Source: Trichobilharzia regenti (Eukaryota; Platyhelminthes; Trematoda; Strigeidida; Schistosomatidae). From it: a DNA stretch of 64,000 nt. The notes under the pieces were generated by a model. It made no database searches. It was given only the letters and a program-made list of their open reading frames with translations, and was not told the origin of the DNA. Position numbers and translations under genes: made by a program. The first letter of the stretch is position 1. Each line of letters begins with the position of its first letter. The DNA lies in NCBI GenBank assembly GCA_944472135.2, contig OX235263.1:2153517-2217516 (forward strand), given 5' to 3'. Shown one piece after another: positions 41,950 through 53,989 of the stretch.

Positions 41950-43190
41950 GTCTGTCTGTCACTCTGGATTCAACATAGAACTTGTCACCGAAGTGCACCA
42001 GTTCCAGTTGCCACGTTCCAAATAGCACAGAGGTAGGCAAGGAGGTGAGTGAAGAGAATCAATAGAGTTTGACAAGTATAAGAGTGAAACAGAATGGGTG
42101 ATGGTAGAAAGGAATATGAAAGATTACAGAGACTGAATACATCTGCGCTGGCTATTGACAACGATTTTGAGCTATGTCACCTATCGTCTCCAGCCAATGA
42201 TTCCTAGAGTCCCGAGGGCCCCAACCCGGAAGTCTGCATCTCCCTACCTGACCGACTCAGTTTAACTGTCAAGGATTTCATGGATTGATGAGGCCATGTT
42301 TTTGTTTGGCCACCACTGGCTCTTTTCCAACCTGCACCTTTATCAGCTAGTAATGCCCGTCGGGGGAGTTGATGGTTAGACAGGTATATGCAGCACGCGA
42401 CCTAGCCATCTCTATGCCATCTATGTAACTTTATAGCCTCGTTGATTGATTTTCCCTCTTTGCCCAACACTCTACGCCTAACGTCAACATTACTTACCTT
42501 AATAAACCACCTAACGTGAGACAGAGATCGCAGACATCTATGATCGAAAGCAGTCAACCTTTTCATGTCTTCAACTCGTATTGGCCATGTTTCAGAGCCA
42601 TAGAGAAGGACGGAGCGAACTGCTGAGAAGTACACACGTGCCTTGGTTGATAGCCAACCGGATGTCACGCCTACGCCAGATATGGTGTGAGTTGGCGAAA
42701 TCAGCTCGAGTCTTTTAGATCCGTGTTGAGATTTCGTCGCCAACCAGTCCGTTGGTGCTGATACAACTTCCCAAATAGGTGAAGTGGTCAACATGTTCTA
42801 TCACTTCACTCCGTATCACTAAGCTAGGAGTTGACGTGGTCCAGTCCTGTAGCAACATCTTACATTTCATGGGGGCGAATCGCGTGGCAAACATACGCAG
42901 ATTGTTGCTCAAGGTGTTCAGAAGACTCTGAATTTTGTCAGAATCCTCCCTTACAGGACTATGTCATCTTCGTATTTTAAGTCCATAAGACTATTCCCTG
43001 GTAGCAAGTCGATTCGTAAGTCGTTAAGTTCAGTTGAGGATACTTCCATTAGGATATGTATGATGAAGTTAAACAGGAATGGGGAAAGTGGACATCCCTG
43101 TCGGATCAATCTTGTTGGTGATGTGTACATTGTGGCAGTGGTTTCTTGGGGGCTAAGGGGTAAAGATAGCATATCCAATAGATATGATAA
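41950..43190 (-). mobile_element. RTE-type LINE 3' half (group B)
   Basis: Minus-strand RT motifs in shifted frames: RQGCPLSPFLFNFIIHIL and LKYEDDIVL (43178-42951; the YADD box reads YEDD), MFATRFAPMKCKMLLQDWTT (42912-42715), [20 protein letters not shown] (42794-42402). The tail is at 41950-42010 with (CTGT)n. Decayed by stops and shifts. Confidence 0.82.
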
Positions 43191-43321
43191 TAGAGAATGC
43201 TAGATGGTTGGTCGGAAGCTATTCGTTGGCCTAGATATCCTCGCTTATTCAGCACTTGTGAGGAGGGCGTATTTGCGAGCTTGAAAGGATTGAGTAATTT
43301 AATGGGACTGCTGTAATAGAC

Positions 43322-43745
43322 ATTTCGTAGTATAATTTGGTGGATAATGACCGGTAGTGGTGGAATCTACAACGCACATTTCGTCCTGTTTTTGAGACTC
43401 CTCGTTAGCTAGTGGATGTACGTGCATTCTCCAGTTAGCGGTAGTGTTCCCATTAGGGTTCGAATTCAGTAGTTATAGTTTCAAATGCCAAAGCGTTATC
43501 CACAAGACGTAGTACTAGAGGCTTAATTGGTCTAGTAGATATTGTTGTGATGTTTGAAACAGTGTGTACTGGGTTCGATTTTCAATGAGAACATCACTCA
43601 ATGGGTATGCATGTGTGCAGCCGGTTGACGAGTCCTAGATGGGGCAGAGTTATTCCTCAGACGTCGTCGAAGCATCAACACAAGAGGCTGACATATCAAC
43701 AGAGGCCGAATACATCCGTCCCATTAGTCAATGAAAAAATCAATA
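43322..43745. repeat. Two Smα-type SINEs, head to head
   Basis: 43322-43505 is reversed (cacatttcgtcctgtttttg, ggttcgaattcagtagttat) and 43510-43745 is forward (gtactgggttcgattttcaa, gttgacgagtcctagatggg). Hammerhead cores are degenerate in both. Confidence 0.6.
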
Positions 43746-44547
43746 GTGAATTAAAATATATATATATCGGATATTATTTTAAATGTTAGAAGTTGGTCGG
43801 CATCATGCTTTGAATCTAAATGTTAAAAGTGTGGAGTTGTGTCGTACAAGTTTCAACCAGTAGTGGGTGAGGCTTCAAGTCCCATTCCATCTAACCTAGG
43901 TCCAAACAGCCAGGTGGTATATCACAGGTGTGGTTCATCACCAGCTGAAATTTGATAGTTGTTGAGTACAGTATTACAGTTTTAATTGGTACTTCACATC
44001 ATCAAATTATGTGATGAGCAGAGTGTTCTGCCATTCATAGCTCCTCGACAGACTGCGTCACGCCAGTGTGAAATATTTAGATCAATGCAATTTTTTGGTG
44101 TAATTCTGTATAAGAATTGTCATCTCAGAAAGGATTTGATTCACGTTTCTTTTACTCGAATTTTAAGACTACACAGTAAGGTGCTTTATGTGACAGATTT
44201 AACTTGATATTCTGAAAAGAATAGGTACTGGATCTAGTATAGAGAAAGTAACCAGGTAATTAACGTTAATCTATACGAAACCTTATCGACATTCATAAGG
44301 CATTCTTCTGTTTTAAAGGTATGTGAAGAACTTTAATCTACTTGGTTAATGATATAATAGTAATAAGAGCTTTATTCTGGAAAGAGTTCATAGAATGTGT
44401 GAAATTTCCAGCGAAGTTTATTGCGTGATATTTTCGCTTCGTCCAGGATTTTCAAATAAAATATTGATTGACAGTAGATCCCATAACAATGTTGTCTGGT
44501 TTGGAGAACGAACCAGTCCATTACGATATTTCTTTTTTGCTTCCTTC
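43746..44547. other. No gene or repeat recognised
   Basis: AT-rich intergenic sequence, no coding signal or named repeat seen. Confidence 0.4.
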
Positions 44548-44733
44548 GCGTCGGTGGCACAGTGGTTAGGACTCTCGCTGACCATGCATATGGTCCGGGG
44601 TTCGATCTCCTACCGACGCACACCTGATATCTATGATCGGCCTGCATAATTTCGGCTACCGATATCCATGCTCAAAATTCCATACTTGTACCAAAAATAC
44701 AGTGTGGAATCAAGCTGTAATAAAAAGATGCAC
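44548..44733 (+). repeat. tRNA-Glu-like SINE (family C)
   Basis: gcgtcggtggcacagtggtt head, ggttcgatctcctaccgacg B box and acceptor arm, tail cagtgtggaatcaagctgta with a short A run. Confidence 0.72.
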
Positions 44734-45286
44734 AACATTTGGTTGACAGCTAATTATAAAGAATTTTCAGGGGTACATTTTGAGATCCAAGGATGTAAAC
44801 TCGAGAACACTCTGCTCATGTATTACAATACGTTGCCATCTCCACAATTATGGTTCTACTCAAGTTTAATAGTGGAAACTAGCGAACCAACATATTCTAT
44901 ACTATTTTAAATACCCACGAGAGCAATTTAATAGATTGAAGCAGTGTCCCTATAAGGAGTAGATTAAAACAAGCTGATAATCCTCAGTACTGTATACAAA
45001 CAAGTTCCTCGGAATATGGAGCTATTATTGCAACGGCAGAAAGCTGCTACCTTGACGTGGTGGTCGGGCTTGAACACCGCAATGACCTAATCAAGCTATA
45101 CTGGCTGAGACTTATGTCTCTTGAGGTCCTACCATGCCAGGCAGGTTGTTTGGATAGCGGTTAAACAAAAAGCAGCTACCCAATCCAACATCATGTCCAA
45201 TACAAAATCACAAAATTTCATGCCGGATCGGCCGTGGCCCGGATTAACAACGACCGCGCTTCCTGCTGCCGTGTCACAGGGCAGGA

Positions 45287-47052
45287 GTGATAAATATGCT
45301 ACTGAGACACCAAACAAAAGAGAACGAACAAAAACAGGCCGCGTGTGACCGGCCTCAAGCAGTTGTCCCCTGGGCTCTGCGGTCACGCAACCAACTTCCA
45401 CGGTGTGGGCAGCCGGGAAGTAACAATCGCCCTCACAATCCGAAATGCACACGAAACCTCTCTATTACTCACTCATCTTTGTCTTCATCTTCATCTCTAT
45501 CATCTTGCCTTCCTTCCACTGATGCAACTCCTCGACTTGATAGCTCTCCACTTCCTCTCCACTCTGCGTCCACTAAAAACGATGGAAGCCAAAAAACCAC
45601 CACCGACAGCCTCTTAAAGCCGCGCCACCAATTTCATATAGGAGCTCTTAATGTTAGGACACTTTGCCAAATAGGACAACAAGCATCACTAGCCAAGACC
45701 CTGGCATCACGAGCCATTGATGTATGCTGTGTTTCAGAAACACGCATACAAAACCCAACCTAACCCCACCTGGCCAACAGGTTGAATCTGCAAAATTCAC
45801 CTTGAGGGTGTCAGGAGATGCCACAGCTAGTTCACGAGGATTAGCTGGCGTAGGGATAGCTTTGAGTACTAGGGCAGAAAAGACATTGCTTGACTGGATC
45901 CCGGTAGATAGCCGAATGTGTGCTGTCCGCCTGAACGGATCAGTAAGAAGGAGGAAGGACTGCACTACTCGCCGATGCCTTTTCGTAATCTCCGCCTACG
46001 CCCCCACTGACTGCAGTTCAGATGAAACGAAGGATGAGTTCTACCAAAAGCTGTCTAGTTTGGTGCGAAAGGCTAAACGCTCAGACATAGTCGTTCTAGC
46101 TGGTGACTTTAACGCTCAAGTAGGGAAATTGTGTCAATCTGAGAAGGATGTCGGTGGCACCTATGGAGTTCCGTGCCAGCGAACCGACAACGGTGACCGT
46201 CTCCTACAGTTCTGCTCTGATAATCATTTGTTTCTTGTAAGCACTAACTTTAAACACAAGGAGAGACACTGTTTGACTTGGAGACCCCCTTCATCAAACC
46301 AACGCTGGACACAAATAGACCACATAGCAATAAGCTATCGTTGGCGTGGGTCGGTAGGAGATTGTCGCTCCTTCTGGAACACGTGCGTAGATACCGACCA
46401 TGCACTGGTCCGCGCTCGGGTGTGCTTACGACTGAACGGACGTAGGAAACAGCTGGCGGTAAAACCATCACGTCCCCAGCTCGATCAGGAAACTAAATCC
46501 GTATTTGAGGAAGAACTAGCTAAACACATATCTGTGTTCGACAGCTGTGCTCACCCTGAAGAAGCTTGGAAAAATATCCAGGCAGCCATAGATACAGCTG
46601 TAAAAGCTGTGAATAAGGTAAACCCAAAGGTGAGTAAAAACCACTGGATCTCCACCGCCTCATCCGAACTGATAGATGCTAGAAGACTTATTCCGGCGAG
46701 CTCCGAATTCAATGAGGAGCGAAAGCTGCACAAGAGGAAACTTACGAAAAGTCTCCGCAAGGACCGTGAACAGTGGTGGGCGACAAAAGCCAAAGAGATG
46801 GAGAAAGCTTCGAGGATAGGCAACACCAGGCAACTCTTTGGACTCATCAGGGAAACGGGTGGGAGAAGACAAATCATTAGTGAGACAATCTCGGAAAAAA
46901 ATGGCACTATAATTAGCTCCCAGGATAGACGACTGGATCGTTGGAAAGAGCATTATGAGGAGCAGTTTAATTTGCCCACAGCCACGCTCAACCTTCCGAG
47001 CATCCAACACCTCCCTGAATGGGAGATAGACAGGTCCTCCGTCCCTAACTGA
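45287..47052 (+). pseudogene. RTE ORF, endonuclease part (frameshifted)
   Basis: The apurinic-type endonuclease domain reads across two frames. Frame 45287-45763 carries HIGALNVRTLCQIGQQASLA and CCVSETRIQ. Frame 45724-47052 carries ISAYAPTDCSSDETKDEFYQ, VVLAGDFNAQVG, WTQIDHIAIS and the DTDHALV histidine box, followed by a charged linker region (EEAWKNIQAAIDTAVKAVN, GGRRQIISETISEKNG). Endonuclease motifs (E, DFN, D..H.A, SDH-like) are intact apart from the frameshift. Confidence 0.87.
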
Positions 47053-48607
47053 GGTTACTAAAGCTGTCACCAATCTGAAACTAGGCAAAGCAGCGGGACC
47101 TGATGGAATGACTCCAGAGGTATTTAAGTACGGTGGAGACAGCTTACTGTCCGGATTAACTGAGGTACTAGGCAGCGTCTGGGAATCAGAAGAAGTCCCA
47201 TCGGGTTGGTGTAAGTCACTGATTATCCCCATATACAAGAAGGGAGACAAGTCTTCCTGTGATAATCACAGAGGGATTAGCTTGACTAATATAGTATCTA
47301 AAGTCTTAGGCTCAATAATCATGCGTAGACTGAGTGGTGCTCGGGAAGCACAAACACGAGAGAGCCAGGCAGGCTTTAGACCAGGAAGAGGGTGTATTGA
47401 TCATATCTTCACCCTCCGACAGATTCTAGAACATAGGCATTCCTACCGGCGTCCAACAGTCATTATATTTCTTGACCTAAAGGCAGCATTCGACTCTGTC
47501 GATCGGGAAGTTCTCTGGAGATGCTTGGCTGTAAAGGGAATTCCAAGAAAATATATTGCACTGATTAAGGCACTCTACTCGTACTCATACAGCCAGGTGA
47601 GGGCTTACGGCGAGCTGTCATCTGAACTGATGACGACCAGTGGTGTCCGTCAAGGATGCCCATTATCTCCTTTTCTATTCAACTTCATCATAGATGTGTT
47701 AATGGACTTAACCCTAGGTGACTTCAGCGACTCAGGGATTGACTTGCTACCTGGGAATAATCTCGTTGACTTGGAATATGCAGACGATATAGTCCTTCTA
47801 GGCGAAGACGCTGACGAAATGCAGAGTCTTCTAAACACCTTGAGCAGCAATCTACGAATGTTTGGCATGCGATTCGCTCCCGCCAAATGCAAGATGATGT
47901 TACAGGACTGGACTACATCGACGCCTAGTTTAAAAATAGGAAGTGAAGTGGTAGAGCACGTTGACCGCTTCACTTATTTGGGAAGTACCATCAGCCCCAA
48001 CGGGTTGATCTCTGACGAAATCTCAGCACGAATACAAGGGGCTCGTTTCGCATTTGTTAGTTTACGCCGACTCTGGCGTAGACGAGATGTTCGACTATCG
48101 ACCAAAGGGCGGGTGTACTGCTCATCAGTCCGCTCCGTCCTCCTTTATGGTTGTGAGACCTGGCCACTGAGAGTGGAAGACATGAAAAGACTAGCTGTCT
48201 TTGATCATAGGTGCCTGCGTTCTATTTCCCGTGTAAAGTGGCATAATAAGGTGAGCAACATGGAGGTTAGGCGTAGAGTTCTAGGTAAACAGGGGAAATC
48301 AATCGACGAAGTCGTGAAGCTACAAAGACTGAGATGGTTAGGACATGTGTTACGTATGCCAAGCCATCGCCTCCCTCGACGAGCAATGTTAGCGGATATA
48401 GGGTCAGGCTGGAAAAAAGCTAGCGGCGGTCAAACAAAAACTTGGCATCACCAGTCAATGAAATCCACAACAGTTGGTCTAAGCCACGTAGGAAGGTGTA
48501 GACTTCCAGGCTGGGGTCCTCGGGACGGTAAAAATCTATGGTTGGAAACAATTGGTGACATGGCTCAAAATCGTTCTCAGTGGCGCAGATGCATCCACTC
48601 CTTTTGA
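47053..48607 (+). pseudogene. RTE ORF, reverse transcriptase part
   Basis: Continues the ORF after the second frameshift. Motifs in order: GKAAGPDGMTPEVFK, IIPIYKKGDKSSCDNHRGIS, SQAGFRPGRGCIDHIFTLRQ, FLDLKAAFDSVDRE, TTSGVRQGCPLSPFLFNFII, LEYADDIVLLGEDAD (catalytic YADD), [28 protein letters not shown], and the RTE-type end [20 protein letters not shown]. All RT catalytic residues are present. Confidence 0.88.
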
Positions 48608-48620
48608 CTTATGATCTCCA

Positions 48621-48815
48621 ATGAAACTGTTTTGTTTTTCTTTATTACTCCTTTGTCTCACACCTCTGCTCACTGTTTCTATTATGCTTTTCTTGTACTT
48701 TCTTCTCTTGCTTCGCGTGCTACACGGAGTGTGGCGACTTGAACTTCCGCACATTTGTGCAAAGTTCTATGTCGAAAACAGACAGACGGCAGAAGATAGT
48801 ACAAAATATGCCTGA
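48621..48815 (+). other. Short hydrophobic ORF in the RTE 3' tail
   Basis: Lies 14 nt after the RT stop codon. Reads MKLFCFSLLLLCLTPLLTV, then SIMLFLYFLLLLRVLHGVWR and [15 protein letters not shown]. Related open frames are at 14847, 22195, 58638 and 27934 (minus). The group A variants differ by an in-frame 3-nt indel. Whether it is translated is unknown. Confidence 0.4.
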
Positions 48816-49039
48816 AAAACACATTTTTATACCTTTTTTAACAACATTTAAAGTCGGCTAGGTTAGCTGTGGACGATTAACTGTTCTGATTGGTCGGCAA
48901 TTGGCCCAAGGTTAAACAAAACCACGAGAATTCGTCAAATGGAGGTTATCTACAGACCATAAGGTAGACTAAATCCTGATTGGAGGAATTAACACTTCAA
49001 CTGTTGTGAGAGCCAGTCAAATCGCTTAATTTGATCTTA

Positions 49040-49720
49040 TGCAAACCAAAAGATCGGACAGAAAAAGGAGATAAAATTAACACCATTTACAAAATAAATT
49101 GTATGAACTGTAACAGGCATTATATCGGCCAAAGTGGGCGTCCCCTTTGAATAAGAATCCAAGAACACAAATCAGTCGTGAAAAACCTGATATAAATTCT
49201 TTAGTATCAATGCTTACAGACAATTATGGACATCAATTTGATTGGGATAATGTCGAAATCCTAGACACAGGAAACACCAAAAATGCAGTCAGGGAATTCC
49301 TAGAAGCCTGGTACTCAAACTAAAATGCAATTAACAAGCACGTTAATATAGACCAAATATACCAACTAATAAAAAGTAAATCAGAAAGTTTAAAATTCAA
49401 GTCAATAGTAAATGATCAGTAAATATGTAAAGACGGTTACCGGGAGACGCAATTATATCACCACTCAGAAAAAATTGAAATCATTTCACATTATGCTAGA
49501 TATTGCACTGAAGATGTTGTCCAGAAGGACGACGAAAGCTCCGCAACTTATCCAACCAGCTCAGAGAAAATTAATTACAAATCATCCACCTAAGCTACAA
49601 ATCCTTTCTATTATTGAAATCCTCATTGGACTGAAGTTCCATAGTTTAACTCCACCCTCTGATTACATACTTGAGTCTCAAATTGTACCAATGCCCATTT
49701 TGAATAGGCTACTGTGCAAC
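49040..49720 (+). mobile_element. Penelope-like element 3' fragment with GIY-YIG endonuclease
   Basis: Broken frame: EKGDKINTIYKINCMNCNRH, YIGQSGRP, IRIQEHKS, then DWDNVEILDTGNTKNAVREF and LEAWYSN, with tail NIDQIYQLIKSKSESLKF. GIY-YIG pattern with CxNC zinc-like residues. A stop after the RP motif shows decay. Related copies at 55200-55990 and 19850-20215. Confidence 0.72.
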
Positions 49721-49751
49721 TTTCTGAACATATTGAAAAGAAATATTGTAG

Positions 49752-50582
49752 TGTGGTGAGAGCAGGCTGCTAGCCAATTGGCAGACATTAATTTACGTCA
49801 ATGTCAAGGTCACTAATATTGGCCGTCAGAAAATATGAACAAGGCTGGTTCAACAACCAATCACAGCAGACTTAACGTGGACAAATAAGAACCGCAAATA
49901 TATGGCTTAACTTCCCGAGAAACCAGTCACAAGCAGTACAGAATAACCTTGAGCAATGAGACTGCGTTTGTCTGCTTGAATAACTGATATGTATTCACAT
50001 ATATATATATATATATTTATGCGTGTGTGTATGTTGGTCTCTCTTTCTGTTTGCTCGGTTAGTCTGTGACCATTTCACTTGTGTGAACTTGTCTCCTTTA
50101 ATAATGTGTATTCTCCTTATATTATATTATATATAATATGAGTGTTTGTTGACAGTCCGTTGCTTGGTGACATATATCCATATTATATGTGGGGTTGTTG
50201 ACATGTCTGCTATATTCGCTATGTATATTTGGATCGACACTTCATTATAATTAGCCATCCATGTTAAGACTGTCTAATGATTTATTCCCACGCTTGTCTG
50301 GAACATTCATATATATTTCGCATTCACAATTTTGTAACTTACTTACTTACTTTGGTGTGAGACCATTTATTTCGTCTCCTTGTGTTTGGACAATAGAAGT
50401 ATCATCGCAACCTAGTGGTCTTCTGATTTCCGCCTTCTCTCGTCAGGACTATTAGTTTCTCGACCAGTCCATAACAATAATTTAGCGACGAGTACATAAT
50501 AATGTACATGAAATATATGTAAATACGTGTTGATTTACGTAATAAAAGGATCTGTTGCCGGCCCTTGTCTTCTGTTTTTACA
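49752..50582 (+). repeat. Boudicca-like LTR interrupted by a second LTR
   Basis: Outer LTR: starts tgtggtgagagcaggctgct, ends cccttgtcttctgtttttaca, the reverse complement of the 4855-type LTR. Its sequence is interrupted at 49985-50494 by an unrelated LTR. The outer fragments sum to about 320 bp, the expected LTR length. No convincing target duplication at the outer ends. Confidence 0.78.
49985..50494 (+). repeat. Nested LTR (second family), about 510 bp
   Basis: Near-identical to 60521-61029 and related to 54335-54732. Starts tgatatgtattcac, ends near gacgagtacataa. Internal poly-A signals and ttggcgac-like repeats at the 3' end resemble LTR retrotransposon termini. The ORF shared by this copy and 60789-60983 is a repeat artefact. 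Confidence 0.78.
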
Positions 50583-51834
50583 CTACCACTACTGTCAGCT
50601 ATTGACTTAAAATGTTGATCTGCGAATTTTGGTCGCTATCTATCAATCTACATTTATATAACGAAGCATGCCTCATCATCACAAACATTTGAGTATTATT
50701 GATTTTTATATCTATGTTGTGCATTGTAAATCGTTTTATGTCGACTTTAGAGTCGTGTTTCATTATTTTCCTTATCACACAATAGAGTAAATAATGCGTT
50801 TGAACTAGCATTAGCAACAAATAGCTGATTGATGTCTCTACTTACACGATTTATATTCGTATGTGTTATTTTGTAAATAAAAATGTGTGTTGCATTTTTA
50901 CGTATCATGGTTTAATTTATTCTCAGATTCAACTTGATAGTCAAGTGTTGGTTCACGGGGATTTGATTAGCTACAGATTTAATCACTAGCTCATTTCAGT
51001 ACAGAACTTTGGAGTATTGGACAGTTGTTTTACCCTAGTTTAGGACTCTTCAATGCTATGTACTCACCGGGGTTCGAACTGTAAACCTTCCAGTTAAAAG
51101 ACTAACCATGGACCATTCAACCACTGAGACCAGTTCAAATGGCCCTTGAATTCTAATTGCTGCCAATTTGTGATTGACATAGCACAACCGCCAGCTGGTG
51201 TCTTTAACGAGTGACCGTTCTCTTATCCCAATGGTCACGACTTGTCAGTAGAAATCTAGGTAACTTTAGATTAATTATCAAGCATTGGTTTACAGGGGTT
51301 CGATTGCCTACAAGTTTCATCATTTGGACATCTGTTTCATCCGAGTGGCTGAATGCTGTTTGTCTTGTAACCGAAAGATCCTGGGTTCAGAACACGGTTG
51401 TGGGTGTGTGTTGCTTAGATGTTCCAAATTGGCACGGGAAAGCTGTCCAGTACTCCCTACATTTCCAATTCGCTCTCTAATTGGTGTCAGCTCCATTCAA
51501 TACTTCATACTGTTTACTGTATGCCTATTGACAATCGCGTTCGCCAACTTTGATATTGAAAGACAACCACACACTTAGGATGATTTAACAATACTATATA
51601 GCTTATAAAAGTCCTTATTGCTTACTATAACCACACGTCCATATTGATGAATTTACTAGGATGTAATCAACATTGCGTTTTATAGTTCTTTCTGCTGATC
51701 AACACCTCTTGGGCTTGAAAGGCACAGAGAGTTTGAAAACAGCATTATTTTCAAATCGCTAAGACAACTTCCATCTCATCAGCACCGTATATACACTGTC
51801 AGATTGACGACTGCCAAAATCATGTAGCCTAAGT
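50583..51834. other. SINE-bearing spacer, no gene
   Basis: Contains family B SINEs in opposite orientation: 50938-51190 (minus, ggggttcgaactgtaaacct) and 51270-51500 (plus, cttgtaaccgaaagatcctg). No coding signal otherwise. Confidence 0.6.
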
Positions 51835-51842
51835 GTTTTGGG

Positions 51843-52983
51843 GTTGAAGTTCAAGAATAGCGTCCCCAGGAGTGCGAACGTTCAAATGACCTTGAACGCT
51901 TGCTAGTCATTGGTTAAGGAAACTTACCATTATTCTAGTGCGAAAATAAACCCTCTTCATCTGCTCAGATGCAAATTTCAGCCAGATCACGTATTTCAAT
52001 ATTGCCTAGATAATTGATTAATAGGACGTACTCGGATATGTAGTTGTGGTGCTTCAATGAACCTGCAGCCGTATACCCAGGTCATTGATGGGTATATATT
52101 TAGATGTACACAGTGTAGGAAGTGAACAAGTGTTCGTATTGGTAAGTGACACTCTCAGTTAACTGTCTTTTAGGAAATTTCTCTGAAAGATCGAAACTTT
52201 TTCGTTGACCAGTAGCCTGTTTCTGTGCCATTACTGGATTTTAAAGTCCGGGGTGAGATCAACTGCCGCTCAGACAGATAATACGTAAACGTCTACTGTG
52301 CGACATTTAGCATCATGGAAAATGAACAATGTAACACAAGTGTTGGGAGAAGTCGGTGTTGTAGTTCATATCGATGAAACGGTGATTATAAAGAAGAAGT
52401 ACAATCGAGGACGTGCTAGGGCAAATAACGTTTGGGTTCTGGGAATTTACGACACTCACATTCGTGAAGGATTCATCGAACTTATTACAGATAGGAGTGG
52501 TCATACACTCCTCCCTATTATTCAAAGGCTGGTCTTTCCAGGCACTACCATTCATTCGGATGAATGGGCGGGATATAATCGACTATCGGCTTTGAGATAT
52601 ATACATCATCGAGTAAACCATTCGGATGATTTCGTCGATCCCAGAACCGGTACTCATACTAATTCAATCGAAGGTTTCTGGGGAAGATTAAGAAATAGAA
52701 TAAGAGCAGTAAATGGACCTCAAAACCAAGTTATTTTTAGTTATCTGGATGAATATATATATGTATAGAAACTGGTTTAATTTAAAAACTGAAACTCCTC
52801 AATATAATTGGGAGATCTTTTTATCTCATATTAGCCAAAAATACCCTGTATAATATGTTTTTTCATGCTTTTTTGTTTAAATATACGTAAAATTTTATGC
52901 AAAAATCCTCCTATTTTCTGATTGGTCGGTTGAAGGTCACTAGTGCGTTCGCATCTCTTGGGACGCTATTGTAGAACTTAGCC
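51843..52983 (+). mobile_element. Merlin DNA transposon (family 1) with 8-bp target duplication
   Basis: 1141 bp between exact 8-bp direct repeats GTTTTGGG (51835-51842 and 52984-52991). Terminal inverted repeats align over about 45 bp with mismatches (gttgaagttcaagaatagcg left; ggctaagttctacaatagcg right, reversed). Encodes a Merlin/IS1595-type transposase (52298-52768 core). An 8-9 bp duplication is characteristic of Merlin. Confidence 0.88.
52298..52768 (+). pseudogene. Merlin transposase (IS1595/ISXO2-type DDE), catalytic part
   Basis: Cut-and-paste transposase. In the 156-residue frame the DDE triad is visible: D26 in VVHIDETVI, D88 in IHSDEW, E125 in TNSIEGFW. Family blocks KKKYNRGRARANNVWVLGIY and HHRVNHSDDFVDPRTGTHTN surround it. 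The N-terminal zinc-like part lies upstream (CTQC at about 52113) and would need a 32-nt intron (52142-52173, g|gtaagt ... tttag). That upstream part has an in-frame TGA and further stops, so this copy is probably inactive although the catalytic core is intact. Confidence 0.88.
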
Positions 52984-52991
52984 GTTTTGGG

Positions 52992-53676
52992 CCTTCGATG
53001 ATTCCCTTCACACATTTAATATCCTTTACAAAATTGCAGGCAATCTGAGTACTAACAGTCAAAGACACAGAAGTAAAGGTGTGTGTTTCAATTGATGACG
53101 ATGCTAAGTATATACACAATTTATATTCTTTTAACCAATTATTGAGCGTGTGATTTTTGTTTACATTAAACGACATGAAATAGAATGTTCAAATATATAC
53201 GTATTATTCTGTTGGTAGTGTAAACAAATCGAATGCAGTATAAATTGTGGGAATAGTATTCTTTTTCTTTCTGTCTCTAACCTCAACAAGTACAATGCAG
53301 TAATGAACTGTGGGAATGGTATTAAGATGTTAACATCATCAAATATAATGATTCTTACTGTGAAGATAATATTACATTGGAAACCATTGTCTGTATCATA
53401 TCAGCACAACATCAATAATTAAAATTCGAAAGAAAAAGAATCACATATGTAAAGCTGTGTGCCAAGGTAATAGAGTAACTCCATATTGTAGATAATAAGA
53501 CATTCTAATTCTTATACTCCATTCTTAAGATATGTGCAGTGAATTTGATCTTTGATTGGTGCTTACTGTTGAACAGTGCCAAAATAGGACAAACACAGCT
53601 GTCCAGTATTCTACTATTCTTAATAATCCTCCGAATCATCACATCACCTGATCATCAAATCTGTATTCACATTCTG
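52992..53676. other. AT-rich spacer, no gene recognised
   Basis: No coding or repeat signal identified between the two Merlin elements. Confidence 0.4.
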
Positions 53677-53989
53677 GGCAAAGTTAAACTTTCGACACCA
53701 CTAACAACCAATCAGCAAACGATTTTGAACGGACTAATGATCACATTAAAGGGGGCATTTATGATAAGTGGAAATGTATATTTATAGAAAAATAGCATAA
53801 GAAAAAGGATAAGACTTTTATAGGGAGTATCTTTCCCTAATATTTGGGAGAAACATCTCCCAATTAGGCATCGGACTGTCAATAGAAAAGTTACACCATA
53901 TATTCTGTACATATATATTCATCCAAACGACCATAAATGAGATCCTTCTGAGATCCATTTATAACCCTTATCCTATTTTTCAACCTGTC

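Larger units (their letters stand above)
45042..48785 (+). mobile_element. Full-length RTE-type LINE with 9-bp target duplication
   Basis: 3744 bp between direct repeats ACGGCAGAA (45033-45041 and 48786-48794). The leader begins agctgctaccttgacgtggt; the coding region spans about 45287-48607; the 3' tail ends in a short CAGACAG run. Two frameshifts (near 45757-45765 and 47046-47053) break the ORF, so this copy is inactive but recent. It is the reference copy for the truncated group A pieces at 14549, 21668, 27768 and 57788. Confidence 0.9.

Noticed and set aside
46250..47250. Long minus-strand frames opposite the RTE ORF
   Set aside because: Shadows of the RTE coding strand, which carries all catalytic motifs.
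50261..50455. Identical 64-codon frames at 50261-50455 and 60789-60983
   Set aside because: Both lie in copies of the same LTR; identity reflects recent insertion, not a gene.
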